The translations under genes and the position numbers were made by a program. The notes beneath the pieces are model-generated. The model was not told the origin of the DNA and ran no database searches. It worked only from the letters and a program-made list of their open reading frames with translations. Shown here piece after piece: positions 50,455 through 61,300 of a stretch of 64,000 nt of DNA (the first letter of the stretch is position 1; each line of letters opens with the position of its first letter). This DNA comes from Stentor roeselii (Eukaryota; Ciliophora; Heterotrichea; Heterotrichida; Stentoridae), in NCBI GenBank assembly GCA_006503475.1, contig RSEH01000219.1:18448-82447 (forward strand), in the 5' to 3' direction.

Positions 50455-50465
50455 TAGTTAGACTA

Positions 50466-51362
50466 ATGAAAAACTCAAAACTTTCTGAACTTTTAAATTT
50501 CCTTGAAATTCAAGAAAAACATGAAAAAGTTGAAAATTTATGTCTTGACTCTTCAGAAGCCTTTTCTGATTACTCTTCAGTCAAAGTTAAAATCATGAAC
50601 TTGAAGCTGGAACTTGAAGAAGCTAATAAAATTATTGATTCTTTGAAATTACTCCTGGATAAACAGAAATTCGAGCAGGAAGCACAGGAAAGGTTCTGGC
50701 AGGATAAGTTAAAACGGGAACTGGACATGCAGCAGAAGAATTATGAAGAAACTATTGAAAAAAACCTGTCTTTTATTGAAAATCTTGTGAAGGATAAAGA
50801 ACTGAAACTTCAAATGATTCAAGAACTTCAGTTAAAACTACTGCAAAATGAAGAAAACTTTAAAGTTTCTATTCAAAAGATGAATGATCACTGGCAAAAA
50901 GAAATGAAAAAGGCGAAAGACGCGTGGATCACCACTGAAAAGGTCAGGAAGGAAAAATGGGAAAAGGAAAAAACCAAGGAAATCAAGGAAATGACTGCGA
51001 GAGGACTTGAACCTGAGATAAATCGCATTGTTTCAGAACATCGAAGACAAATGGAAGAAAAAGACGATGCACATCGAAAAGACATAAAAAATTTAAAAGA
51101 CTCTCTCGAAAACAAGCACAATGAAGAACTTGTAAGGTTTAAGTAGAAGCGAGTCAAGGACCATCTCAACTACAAACATGACCAGATGATGGAAAAAGAA
51201 CGAGAGATCTTCAGTCATAAAATGAAAGACCTTTCAGATAAGCAAGAATATGAACTGGCAGCTGTCAGGTCTCGTTGGAACCAAGAACTACTCGACGAGA
51301 AGACCCGTTTGGAAAACTTCTACCAGGACGAACTGCGTCTGTGGAAAGAAAAAAATCATTAA
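50466..51362 (+). CDS. CEP131: CEP131/AZI1-like centrosomal coiled-coil protein
   Basis: The frame continues past an in-frame TAG after removal of a 15-nt intron (51132-51146), giving 293 residues. It is almost wholly coiled coil. The stretch KEIKEMTARGLEPEINRI is the conserved CEP131 motif (KEMTxxGLEPEIxxxxxxH). CEP131 (AZI1, Dilatory in fly) localises to centriolar satellites and the ciliary transition zone and is needed for ciliogenesis. The protein is much shorter than vertebrate CEP131 and covers only the C-terminal coiled-coil half. Its ATG lies 11 nt after the thiolase stop. Confidence 0.75.
51132..51146 (+). other. 15-nt intron
   Basis: GTAAGGTTTAAGTAG. It deletes an in-frame TAG and continues the coiled coil for 71 more codons. 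Confidence 0.8.
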
Positions 51363-51527
51363 TCGAAAATTGCGGCAAAAAATGAATGGCTGTTATTTTC
51401 CCTTTTTTCCATAAACCCACTCTTCAAAGTACCCAAAACCTGAAAATTATCTTCAAAGATAATTTTTTCTTTGCTTCTCAAATTTCTTTGAAAATCCTTA
51501 ATTCAAACCTTTTTTCAAAAAAATATC

Positions 51528-52694
51528 TTATTCATAAACCTCGAAGTTAACTCGGGTGTTCTTTTCCTGCTCTTCTTTTTCAATCATTTCCCCGACGTAC
51601 CTCTTGCTAAACGCGATGATTTCTGAGCGTGCGACAGGGTCGATATCAGCTCGACTACTATTCTTACTTAAACTTCTTGTAACATATTTCGAGTCAGGTT
51701 TGCTTTTGACACTAACCTCTTCGTCTTCTTCACTTTCACTTTCAATATCAAGCATTTCACTTTTTTCAAGTCTTCTATCAGTAAAGATCTGTCCCGGAAA
51801 GATCTGATTAAAAAGTGCTCTTCTGTCTTCCACATCAAGTCCATATAAATTCTCAGCTTTTATCTTCTCCTCAGCCGAAACAACACCCGAGTCAAGTCTT
51901 CTAAGCTGAGGAAGTTTAAAAGCAACTCGAAGTCTGTAATGTTTCTTGCTGGTCACTTGATTGTCGCTTAGGTCCAAGTCGCTTAAAACGGCCAAGTCAA
52001 CCAAATGGTCCAGGGTGTTAATTTTTTTGAAGTTATTTGAACTTAGAACTAAAACCATCAAGTTTTCCAAGTCGCTTGTTCCTCGAAGACTTGAAAGTTT
52101 ATTGCAAGACAAGTCAAGAACTCGTAAAAATCCTGACTTTTTAAAACCTCCTCCGATTTTTACGATTTCGTTATGGGACAGGTTTAGACCTTGCAAAGAA
52201 ACTGGAATTCCAGAGATTCGAGTTATTTTGTTGTGGGATAAAGAAAGGAATTGAAGATTGGGAAGGCCTTCCAGGCCTTCGATTTGTGTCAGGGTGTTAT
52301 GGTCAAGGCTTAGACGTTGCAGGTAAAAGTGTTTGGATATTGATAGTGTTGACTTGAACTGGTTGTTTGAAGCGTTAAGGGATAAAAGATTGACAGGCGG
52401 CAGCAGGTCTGAAAGAGAGGATAACTGGTTGAAGGACACGTTGAGGGTTAGAAGATGCTTCAGGGATGATAAACTTTTCACTGTTTTAAGAAGGTTGTTT
52501 GACAGGTTCACATGTTGAAGATGTGGAAAGGTCTGGATACCTTCAATGCTTTCAAGACTTTTACAGGAAATGTCAAGTTTTAAAAAAGCGAATTGGTTAG
52601 TTGACGTCACTCCTAACTCAGAAAGACCCCCTTGGAAGACTTCCATCGGGACTTGCACCTTATGAGGCTTAGGAGCTCTTGATATTGTTTTCAT
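51528..52694 (-). CDS. SDS22-like leucine-rich repeat protein (LRRC23-like)
   Basis: The protein has 388 residues with ~9 SDS22-type leucine-rich repeats of ~22 residues (LxxLxLSxNxIxxIxG) from ~40 to 270. They are closed by an LRR cap, LRRLDSGVVSAEEKIKAENL. The C-terminal 100 residues are charged. The cap with EEK(I/V)xAxNLYG resembles axonemal LRR proteins such as LRRC23, a radial-spoke-associated protein, but assignment by eye is not certain. Its ATG is only 25 nt downstream of the stop of the kinase gene on the same strand. Confidence 0.75.
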   Translation of the reverse strand: MKTISRAPKPHKVQVPMEVFQGGLSELGVTSTNQFAFLKLDISCKSLESIEGIQTFPHLQHVNLSNNLLKTVKSLSSLKHLLTLNVSFNQLSSLSDLLPPVNLLSLNASNNQFKSTLSISKHFYLQRLSLDHNTLTQIEGLEGLPNLQFLSLSHNKITRISGIPVSLQGLNLSHNEIVKIGGGFKKSGFLRVLDLSCNKLSSLRGTSDLENLMVLVLSSNNFKKINTLDHLVDLAVLSDLDLSDNQVTSKKHYRLRVAFKLPQLRRLDSGVVSAEEKIKAENLYGLDVEDRRALFNQIFPGQIFTDRRLEKSEMLDIESESEEDEEVSVKSKPDSKYVTRSLSKNSSRADIDPVARSEIIAFSKRYVGEMIEKEEQEKNTRVNFEVYE

Positions 52695-52719
52695 ATTTAC
52701 AGTTATAGACTAGTCGAAG

Positions 52720-54144
52720 TTAACTCTGAATGACGTGAGTGTTAAATAACTGGATGCAATTAAAATGACTGTGGACTGTTGATTTAAAGCACACTACACA
52801 AATATATTTGCAGATCGGACACTCGATGAATAAAGACCCTGGGTCCTTGTTTCGAACCATTTGACATCTACAGAGAACTTGGTATTTTCTGTTCATTTTA
52901 CTGCAGGCAATGTTTGGATGGAGCTGGTCTTTGCAGGTCATGCAGATGGCCATCTGGCATTTTGTGCATTTCAGAGATTTTCGATCAGGTTGACGTAAAG
53001 AGTAACAATCTCGGCACCAGGTCTCAGGAGGGATGAAATCATTTATTTCGATGTATTTGTATTCGTAAATAGGAAATTCCAAGCAGAAGGTGCAGGCTAA
53101 GGCCCAGCAGCAGTTATCGCAGTAGATATGGTTGCATGCTTTCACTTGATTTATGCTGAACCTTGCTTCACAGTTGAGACAAGATAAATTAAGGTTCTGG
53201 TTATCTATTGTGCATTTCTTGCAGAGAAAATTAACTCGCTTTAAACAAACGGGGTGATAAGGTGCATAACAATTAAGACACCAACAAATATCTTCACTAA
53301 TACCATGACAAATCAAGCAGGTCCTGGCATTAATAATGATTTCTTCAGTGATTTTTTCTAAATCTATGAAATCCGGGCGTCTTTCAATGTCAGGCACGAG
53401 CATAGCTTGAATAATCTGTGATAAATAAGGTTGTCTTAATTCATTTATCCTATACTTCAAAGTCATTTCAATTTTATTCAAATCACTGAAGTCCTCCACC
53501 GACTTATACGAGACCAGCACGAGAAAAGTGAGTCCAAGTGACCAGACATCAGACTTAAAAGCATCTTTTTCAGTCTTCGAATGGTTTCTAAGACTTCCAG
53601 TATTCTGAATACTCCTCATTTCAGGACTCATGTAATAAGCCGTTCCAACAATAGTCTTGCTATTCAGTCCAAAAACCCTTTTACTACTTCCCATATCAGT
53701 AACTTTACATGTCCCGTCTTGAGTCACTAAAATATTGTCAGGCTTCACATCTCGATGTGCGATTTTCTGAGTCTGTAAATATTTAAAGGCACTTATCAGC
53801 TCTTCGATTATCTTCAAAAGTTGCTGCTCGCTCCATGGCTGGCTTTCTTTCAATCTTCGGTTGATCTCGTCGCATAGGTCTCGTCGGCTGCAGTACTCCA
53901 GGATGAGTTCGACTGAGTTGTCGGGGTGGAACTTGTGTCCTAAGATCTTTAGGATGTTTTTGTGATTAAGACTGTATAAAAAGTTTATCTCGTTTTCTAG
54001 AGATGAAAAAACTTGAGAATTTGAGTTTTTGTAACGTTTTATGCATACTTGATTTGGGGTTCCGGCTACTTGGGCCAGGACTATTTCGATGTCTTTTGTT
54101 TTGTAGATGATTTCCAAGTAGTTTAAGGTTTCGAAGTCTTGCAT
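52720..54144 (-). CDS. Protein kinase fused to a cysteine-rich zinc-binding region
   Basis: The protein has 474 residues. The N-terminal ~270 are a kinase: IKRYK lysine, HRDVKPDN catalytic loop, metal-binding Asp in TDMGSS (DMG instead of DFG), GTAYYMSPE and SDVWSLG. It is predicted active. From ~275 to the end are more than 20 Cys/His in CxxC pairs: a PHD-like CLICHGISEDICWCLNCYAPYH, then CKKC, CLNC, CNHIYC, CTFC, CRDC, CTKC, CMTC and CPIC. This recalls the RING-IBR family but is not clearly a RING-between-RING ligase. The 3' end of the gene is 25 nt from the LRR gene. Confidence 0.8.
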   Translation of the reverse strand: MQDFETLNYLEIIYKTKDIEIVLAQVAGTPNQVCIKRYKNSNSQVFSSLENEINFLYSLNHKNILKILGHKFHPDNSVELILEYCSRRDLCDEINRRLKESQPWSEQQLLKIIEELISAFKYLQTQKIAHRDVKPDNILVTQDGTCKVTDMGSSKRVFGLNSKTIVGTAYYMSPEMRSIQNTGSLRNHSKTEKDAFKSDVWSLGLTFLVLVSYKSVEDFSDLNKIEMTLKYRINELRQPYLSQIIQAMLVPDIERRPDFIDLEKITEEIIINARTCLICHGISEDICWCLNCYAPYHPVCLKRVNFLCKKCTIDNQNLNLSCLNCEARFSINQVKACNHIYCDNCCWALACTFCLEFPIYEYKYIEINDFIPPETWCRDCYSLRQPDRKSLKCTKCQMAICMTCKDQLHPNIACSKMNRKYQVLCRCQMVRNKDPGSLFIECPICKYICVVCFKSTVHSHFNCIQLFNTHVIQS

Positions 54145-54393
54145 TTTTTGTATGAGGTTGAAGGATATTAGGATTGATTAGATGAGGAGAATGGATTGAT
54201 TGTATTTTAGAATTAAAAATAGAGAGGATGGTTATTTAATAATGAGAGATAAATTTATTTCTTTACATTTAATTTAAATATTAGGACTATCAAGATATTG
54301 AATTTTTTGTTTGATGATTAGTTTATTTATTGATTTCTAAGACTATTTTACTTTTATCTTCTCAACAATTTTAAAATTCTAGATTATTCCTAA

Positions 54394-54840
54394 TCAAAAA
54401 AAGGGAAACGGTAGTCTATGAAGACTCACCTTTTCGTGATGAATTTCGGGCAACCGAAATTTTTCAAGATCAACCTCAAAAGAAACTTGCACATTTGCAG
54501 GTTCAAAAATATCTTCGTCCACCTTCAGTCTGATAAAATCAGAGTCAACTCCTTGCACAATGTGGATTCTTCTGTGAAGAGATAATTGACTTGCTTGTCG
54601 GAAAGACTTTTCACAAGCTGTGCACTTGAATGGCATGAGTCCTGAATGAATTCGAAGATGTTCTTTGAGGCTTTGCTTGCTGGAAAAATTAGAAGTGCAG
54701 ATGGTGCAAAAGTACTTCTTAATATTAAGATGAACTGATTCTATGTGTCGTTTCAGGTTAAACTTGGTTGAGTACTCGGAAAGACACCCTGAGTACATGC
54801 AACAGTAGAGATTGAGCACTGAGTTTAGCCTAGAGTTCAT
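54394..54840 (-). CDS. C2H2 zinc finger protein, three fingers
   Basis: The protein has 148 residues. Three C2H2 fingers run from ~12 to 95: CMYSGC...H-x4-H, FCTICTSNF...HLRIH, and FKCTACEKSF...HRRIH, with a TGEKPF-like linker (HSGLMPF). A short tail has no recognised domain. It is a likely DNA-binding or RNA-binding regulator. A GTGAG...TAG of 14 nt occurs near the end (54416-54429), but splicing it is not needed for a sensible protein. Confidence 0.75.
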   Translation of the reverse strand: MNSRLNSVLNLYCCMYSGCLSEYSTKFNLKRHIESVHLNIKKYFCTICTSNFSSKQSLKEHLRIHSGLMPFKCTACEKSFRQASQLSLHRRIHIVQGVDSDFIRLKVDEDIFEPANVQVSFEVDLEKFRLPEIHHEKVSLHRLPFPFF

Positions 54841-55523
54841 GCTGGAAAGTTATTATTATAAAGATCATTAAATCAAGAAAATATGATAACGGATATTATA
54901 CAAAGAAATGGAAGTAGAAAAGATCAAGGTTTATGACTTTTGAAGATTTTTTTTTGACCAGAGTAGTGATTGGTATTAGAAATTTAGAATAATAGAAGTG
55001 AGATGTAATGTTAAATGAAGGAGGATTAGAAGGATTATCAGGATTAGATAGTGGGATGAGGCAGGCATAACTTCTGAGTATCAGATATTCTTTTCTTTCT
55101 CTATAACTCGAGATATTTTACGTTTTCGAAACTCCAAATTCAAATTTTTAATGACATTTTTTATTCTTTTGAAAATACTTAATATATTATTGATAGACTT
55201 ATTCAAATTTCATAGAATCGGTGTATCAAAGCGAGAATGCTTCCTAGCGATCCACTATTCAAACTAAAATCAATTTTTCAATTTTCATAAAAAATTTTGA
55301 AATCTTCCTCCAACATAATTTCTAATCCTTTCTTCTCTCCAATAAAACCAATCAACCCAAAAAACCTTGATTTCCAAATACGAAAACTCTAATCCAAATC
55401 AAACTTTACTAAAAATGTCAAAAACCTTGAAAATCAGACCTCTTCAAACCTAACCAATCCAACCTACTCCAAACTTTTCAATTAACTCTAAAACAAAACC
55501 CATAAAATTCCATAAAAACATTA
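54841..55523. other. AT-rich intergenic region
   Basis: A 683-bp spacer containing the C2H2 promoter and the 3' end of the PH kinase gene. No gene, RNA or repeat is seen. Confidence 0.4.
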
Positions 55524-56807
55524 TTAATTTTCCCTATAATACCGATCAGCAGCTTTACCAAATCCCTGAAATTCTTTACTCCCATCAACTTTAAGACTAG
55601 TCGAAACAGTATCAGTTTCTGAGTACTTCCTGACCTTGAACCATTCAACCTGAAGTACTTCCTGAGCATTAAACCTGAGTTCAGGGTCTGGGTTAAGCAC
55701 TTTTTTCAAGAAGATCTTGGCAGAACTATTGACACATCTCATAGAACTCGCATTAAAATGCACCTGGCACTTCAAGTTCTTCGAAATAGTTTCTTTCGTG
55801 GTGTTCGCCCCAAACGGTGCAAATCCAGTGAGTAGTATAAAAGAAATAACCCCAGCGCTAAAAATATCAGCTTTCGAGTTATAAGGCGCTCCTCTCAGCA
55901 TCTCAGGCGCGATGTACCCTGGAGACCCCGAGCAAGTCCTTTCGAAGTCTTTGATGTAGCAAGAAAGGCCGAAATCAGCGATTTTGAATGGGTAAAGAGA
56001 GTCTTTTGAAAGAAGAAGAATGTTTTCAGGCTTCAAGTCGCGGTGAATGATTCCGAAACTGTGAATGTAGTCTATCACTTGGAAGAGGTCCCGGCAGAAA
56101 ATCATCACGTCGCGCTCGGAAAAATTGGAAGTTTGACTGATTCGACGGAAAAGGTTTCCTTCTTTTATATATTCCATCACCAGGTAAATGTTTTCGTTGT
56201 CTTCGAATACTTTGAAAAGCTTTACGATGCTTGGGTGGTCAAGCTTTCTTTGAATGTTGATCTCGTTGTAGAGAAGGTTTAAGGCCTTTGGACGGGATAG
56301 TAAAAGTTTTGATACTTTTTTCACTGCGAAATTGGAATTGGTTTCTAGGTCTTGGCAGAGGTCTACTGAACCGAATTGACCTGAATCGATGTTTTTCAGG
56401 ATCACGAAGTAGTTGTCGAAGTCGGACATTATTAAAATGTAGGATAAGTGATTCACCCAAATATTCAGGTCGTCTTCATTTTCAGTGAAAAAATCTTGAG
56501 TTCCAGCTGAAGTTTTTAGTGAGAAACCAAACCTGACGTCTCCATTTTCATCTTCTTCTGTAAAAGACCTTAATAGACTCCATTTTACGTAAGCCAAGAA
56601 AATTTTTCCCTGACCTGAAACGTAAAAAACACTATCATCAATCAGATTCATCATTACTGTTGTTCTTGTCGAAGAATCCAACGCAACAATAAGAGGCTTT
56701 CTCAAAATCACCCTTTTTTCCGATTGTTTTCTGCTCAGACTCTGGAGTTCTATCCAGAAGTTTCGAAAAATGGATGATTTAGCACAGAGAGGCTCGAAAA
56801 TCGACAT
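55524..56807 (-). CDS. PH domain plus CAMK-type protein kinase
   Basis: The protein has 427 residues. Residues ~25-125 have the strand/helix pattern of a PH-like domain ending in DLNIWVNHLSYIL, the usual C-terminal helix. A CAMK-group kinase follows: GQFGSV loop, FAVKKV lysine, HRDLKPEN, DFGLS, GSPGYIAPE and ADIFSAGVI. All catalytic residues are present, so it should be active. The C-terminal tail after the kinase is short and has no EF-hands. The PH domain probably brings the kinase to phosphoinositide membranes. Confidence 0.85.
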   Translation of the reverse strand: MSIFEPLCAKSSIFRNFWIELQSLSRKQSEKRVILRKPLIVALDSSTRTTVMMNLIDDSVFYVSGQGKIFLAYVKWSLLRSFTEEDENGDVRFGFSLKTSAGTQDFFTENEDDLNIWVNHLSYILIMSDFDNYFVILKNIDSGQFGSVDLCQDLETNSNFAVKKVSKLLLSRPKALNLLYNEINIQRKLDHPSIVKLFKVFEDNENIYLVMEYIKEGNLFRRISQTSNFSERDVMIFCRDLFQVIDYIHSFGIIHRDLKPENILLLSKDSLYPFKIADFGLSCYIKDFERTCSGSPGYIAPEMLRGAPYNSKADIFSAGVISFILLTGFAPFGANTTKETISKNLKCQVHFNASSMRCVNSSAKIFLKKVLNPDPELRFNAQEVLQVEWFKVRKYSETDTVSTSLKVDGSKEFQGFGKAADRYYREN

Positions 56808-57512
56808 ATATTAATTATATTTATTTCAGTTTGACTATTTTTTTATAAGATTGGATTTAATGATGATCTACGCATTTTAGACAATTAAGGTCAAATGTGA
56901 TAATTAGGGATTTGACTGGCAGTATACTGATAACTCTTCCAAGAGAATTGGCAGGTTTTGGGTTTTTTCATCTCTTTGAATCCAGAACAATTACTTTGGA
57001 CTGAATAACTTTCATCGCTGAAAAATTTTTCTGATGTTTTTATATTTTAGGGAGTTAATTGAAAATTTCTAAGTTTTTAGGTAGGCTATTCAAATTTTTA
57101 AAGTAAAGATTGAAGCTTCTAGAAATTTACAATATGTTTACAAATCTTCAAAAATTAATGTGAATTTTTTGAAGTTCAGCTGAAATTATTAAATTTCTTC
57201 CAATATTTAACCTAAAAAATAATTCTGAATGGCAGCCATCAAGAAAAATTCAAAAATTAGGGTAAATTTTTTGAAGTTCAGCTGAAAATTTAAGTTTCTT
57301 ATATTTATTATAAAAATACTTCTAGATGGTTATTATCAAAAAACATAAAAATTAATGTGAATTTTTTAGAGCTGAAATTTTTAAGTTGTTCCGATATTGA
57401 AGCTAAAAAATAATCATAATAGCAATCTTAAGACTTGCACTTTTAAGGATTTATAATTTCAATTAAATCTATAACTAAAGAATGATAATTTATCTTCTGT
57501 AATTATTTAAAG
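56808..57512. other. Intergenic region with a ~100-bp repeat
   Basis: A 705-bp AT-rich spacer between the PH kinase start and the EF-hand gene stop. It contains the repeat at 57149-57440. No gene is seen. Confidence 0.5.
57149..57440. repeat. Degenerate ~100-bp tandem repeat, three copies
   Basis: A core AAAAATTAATGTGAATTTTT with AGTTCAGCTGAAA recurs at 57149, 57251 and 57346, a spacing of 102 and 95 bp. The remainder of each unit (AAAATAATTCTGAATGGC-like) is also related. Confidence 0.6.
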
Positions 57513-57926
57513 TCAATCTCTGTGAATGTCAGAGAATTTAAAAATCTTTTGGACATCTCTGAGTGTCACGATTCCATCATCATTACTATCGATTTCTTTA
57601 AATACTGCTTCTCTTACATCATTTTTCATATGTTTTGCGTGGACGTCGCAAAGAATGCTGAAGTCTTCGAAGGTCAGATATCCTTTTTGGTTAAAGTCTA
57701 GTGCATTGAAAATTTCAGTCCCTGGGTCTTCTTTTATTTGATTTTCCATCACTCGGATCACATCTTGCAGAGAGAACTGACTGGATCGATCTCGAAGGAC
57801 CTTCGAAGTAATATGGCTGATTTTAACACCTGTTAGGTATAAAATGCAGCATTTTAGCTCATGTGAGGTCAGATAACCTTTGTGGTCTGAGTCGTAAAAG
57901 TCGAAAGCTTCCTTAGGGGTTTTCAT
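57513..57926 (-). CDS. EF-hand calcium-binding protein (EFCAB11-like)
   Basis: The protein has 137 residues. Three good EF-hand loops are visible: DSDHKGYLTSHE, DFNQKGYLTFED and DSNDDGIVTLRD. The second of four positions is degenerate (RDRSSQFSLQDV). The spacing and the AFDFYDSDHKGYLTSHEL start resemble EFCAB11; a centrin-like or calmodulin-like assignment is the alternative. It is likely a small calcium sensor. It has no signal peptide. Confidence 0.8.
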   Translation of the reverse strand: MKTPKEAFDFYDSDHKGYLTSHELKCCILYLTGVKISHITSKVLRDRSSQFSLQDVIRVMENQIKEDPGTEIFNALDFNQKGYLTFEDFSILCDVHAKHMKNDVREAVFKEIDSNDDGIVTLRDVQKIFKFSDIHRD

Positions 57927-58349
57927 TTAATTTGAGATATTATGCGAAAAATGTACTTAAGTGATTTTTTACATAGAGCTATAAAGGGATTTAGGAAAAT
58001 TTAAAATTAGAGTGATTGTGATGGAAATTAATGTGAAGAAATTGACTAATTTATATGTTTAGGATATGTTTTTTATGAGATTGAGTGATGTGGGTTATCA
58101 TAAACTTATTGAGTAAATTACAGAATTATTGTCTATATTTTAATCTTTCTGACGATCCTGAATCGATATTTAAATAATCAAATAAAACTATGATTAAAAG
58201 CCCTTATATATAATTTAACAATTTACTAATGTTCAAAATCCTTTAAGTTTATCAAAAACCAAGAACACCCTGACTATTAATTCCTATCATATACTCCAGA
58301 TGACAACAAATAGACCCATCATTCCAAAACACCACTAAGCTAAGCTTAT
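57927..58349. other. AT-rich intergenic region
   Basis: A 423-bp spacer between the EF-hand start and the stop of the channel gene. No feature is seen. Confidence 0.4.
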
Positions 58350-61300
58350 CTACTCATCACTCTTACTTTTCGGCATCATTTTGGCAATCTGTGCAGTATT
58401 CTCAGCAATAGTATCAATTTTTTCACTCATTTCATCAAACTTGAAATCCATAGCCTTAACCCTAACAGAAATTTTCTTGACCTTCAAGCTAATCGGTTCA
58501 GGAATAACAATTTCTTCAGGCATCAAACAACTCTGAAAGAAAAACTCTTTGTTTTCAACTTTAACCGTATAAAGCTGTTCAACTTCTAAGACCAAAGAAG
58601 CAAGTTCCTTGAAGTTCGAGATGACCCTTGAAGACTCAACTCTTCCGAAGGTGCTTCCAAGAATAGAAATGAGTAAATTGAGTAAAATGATGGGATTGAT
58701 GAAGGTCGCGAAATAAAACAAAATCTTATACAACTCTCCACCTTTGATTTCTCCTCCTCCTAAGTTGATGGTATAAGAGTTGATGATATTATCAATGAGA
58801 GTCGTATGTTTATCAGAGTCTTCCAGGGTGTAAAAGATGAAAGCGAAGCTGATCACTGAAAACGCCAAGACCAAGACAAAGCCAAGCATGTCCGTAATGG
58901 CTTCTTTGATTAAGTCAATCATGTACCGGGTGCTTTCGAATAGTCGGAAATAAGAGATTCCTCGAAGAAAGACCAGAAGTGTCACACAGCTGTTAGTGTA
59001 AAAATATAAATGATCATCTGTCGAATTTCCGTCATTTTGCCAGTAAAGGATTATGAACAGGTTCATTGAAGTAAGTCGTAAAAAGTCGATCCAGTTCCAA
59101 AGGTCAGTCAAGTAGTCGAAGAGGAGAACGTAGACTTGGAATAACTCGTAAAAGGTAAGAAGCAGGTTCAAGATGAAAAGGACTATTGATAAGTAAGGAG
59201 CTTCTTTCGGGTAAAACAACAGAAAACCGAATACAAGGAGATGAATCATGTAAACAAATCCTTGAACAAATAAAATCCACCTCAATTTTTCCCATTTCTC
59301 TAAAAGTATATCCTGTACCAAAGGTGTTGTGAAAATATCATGATAAGGACATTTTAACAAACTTCTTATAAATGCCTTGCTTCTTTCACTTCCTACTTCC
59401 AAGCTCAACTTGACAAGACTCTGCTTGTACTGAACAGGAACATTTGAATCATCTTCTCCCTCATCTTGTCCTCGAGGTTCAAAAAAGTTCTTCTGAATGA
59501 TTTCGAACTCATCCGAATGATAATAAATCGGAAGTTTTAAATCAGCAGGGCAAAACATTTCAATTAAGCTTTGATTGCTGGAGATATAAATAAGTTCATA
59601 AAGTTTTGAAAGAAGTTCACTTCCCTTCAAGTTCAAGGACTGAAGCATGTCATGATTAATGAAGCTGAAAGTGAAAGGATTGCTGATAAGTCTCTTTTTT
59701 AGTTCTTCTATGATGATTATAGTGCAAGCGTCTAAGTTTTTAGTAACGCAGTAAGATAAAACATTGTAACCTAGACTGTTGTTGATTATTGCCCCGCCTG
59801 TCTGGATGAAATCTCTTAGATTGTCTGGAAGGCTCATTATTGCGTAGATGTGGCCTATGTTTGTGTGATGCGGCATTATTATCCACTCGTTGTGATCAGG
59901 ATTGTGCTCGATTTTGTTTAACTTGTAAATAGAGTTTAATGTTTTCACGAAATTCGGCAACTCGTTTTCACTGCCTCCGTATATTCTGAAGTCTTTTGAG
60001 TGGTATGGGTTCTCCATGAAAATCATGCTTGTACCTGTTGAGTAGGCTATTGATTTGCAGTCGGGAGATATGTCTAGTGAATCGTTTTTTATCAATGGGT
60101 CTATCGAGAAGACTCTTGAATGAGTCTTTAGGTCCCAGAAAGTGATCAGGTCTGAACTAGCAGAAATCAAATTCTCCTCACCAATCCAAAGCTTCGTTAT
60201 TTTCATCTCAGATGTTGTTTCAAGTAGAAAAACCTGCAGTCTTAATTTCCAATTAAAAATATAAATAGTTGCTTCTTCAGTAGCCACATACAAATACTCC
60301 TTATTACAAAGTAATTCCTCAATCCCCGAGTCAAGTTCATCATTAGTCCTAACCTCATTAGTCCTAACATCCAAAAAAGACAAAAAGCTTTTAAAAGAAA
60401 AAGCAACCTGATCCTTCGAACAATAAGTCACAGCTTTAATATCTCCATCAACATTGAAAGTTTCAAACATAAACTCAAATTTCTCCAAACTAAACAAAAC
60501 AAGAGTGCTTTCATTAGTGGCCAATGCCAAAGAAGTCGATTTTAAATCAACAGCCAAGCATTTCGTGTGAATATTTTTCGAGTACTTGAATTGTGTAAGT
60601 TTATTTGTGATAATATTCAGAAAGATCAAAGACTGGTTCGCTGTTGAGACGAGATGATTGGGCTGAATAAAGATGAAGACTGGTGAAAGGCCTCGAAGTT
60701 TCAGCAGTTGTTTTGATTGTTTAGTCCTCGTGTCGTACATGCAAATTATTCCTCGTTCTAAGTAAGCGATCTGGGTGTTGTTGATGTACATCAAGTAAGG
60801 AGAAAAGGCTTTGAATACTTTGTATTTAGGAAATGTTGGAATACGGACTATTGATACTCGGATGTCTCCACTAAAGGCAAAGATCTGCTTGGTCTCGGTC
60901 ATCACGTAAATAAATGTGATCGGCCTTGAACTCATTTGGAACTCGATGTAAAACTCAGGGAATTCAATATCGTAAAAAGTGACTTTTCCTTGTTTATCAC
61001 CAACTATCAAGGTTTTTTCATCTTGAGTCATTGTGATGTAACTCGGGTCTCCTTCAACATAAATATCATCAAAAATGGCTCCTGTTTCAATGTCAAATAC
61101 CTCACAAATATTCGTTTCAAGTAAAGCTAGTAAGTATTTATGTGTATGAAAGACAGAAATCACTTTATCTCTCGCTTCATAGATCTTTGAAGCGTAAAAA
61201 AAAGACTCTTGAAGTCTTATTTCTTGTAAACCTCCTGAAAAAAAGTCATAGTTTTTTTTCATTATGATAAATTCTCGGTCTGGTATATTCGTTGAGCCTA

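Noticed and set aside
54416-54429. 14-nt GTGAG...TAG near the end of the C2H2 gene
   Set aside because: Splicing it only replaces the last residues by another short tail, with no homology to support it.
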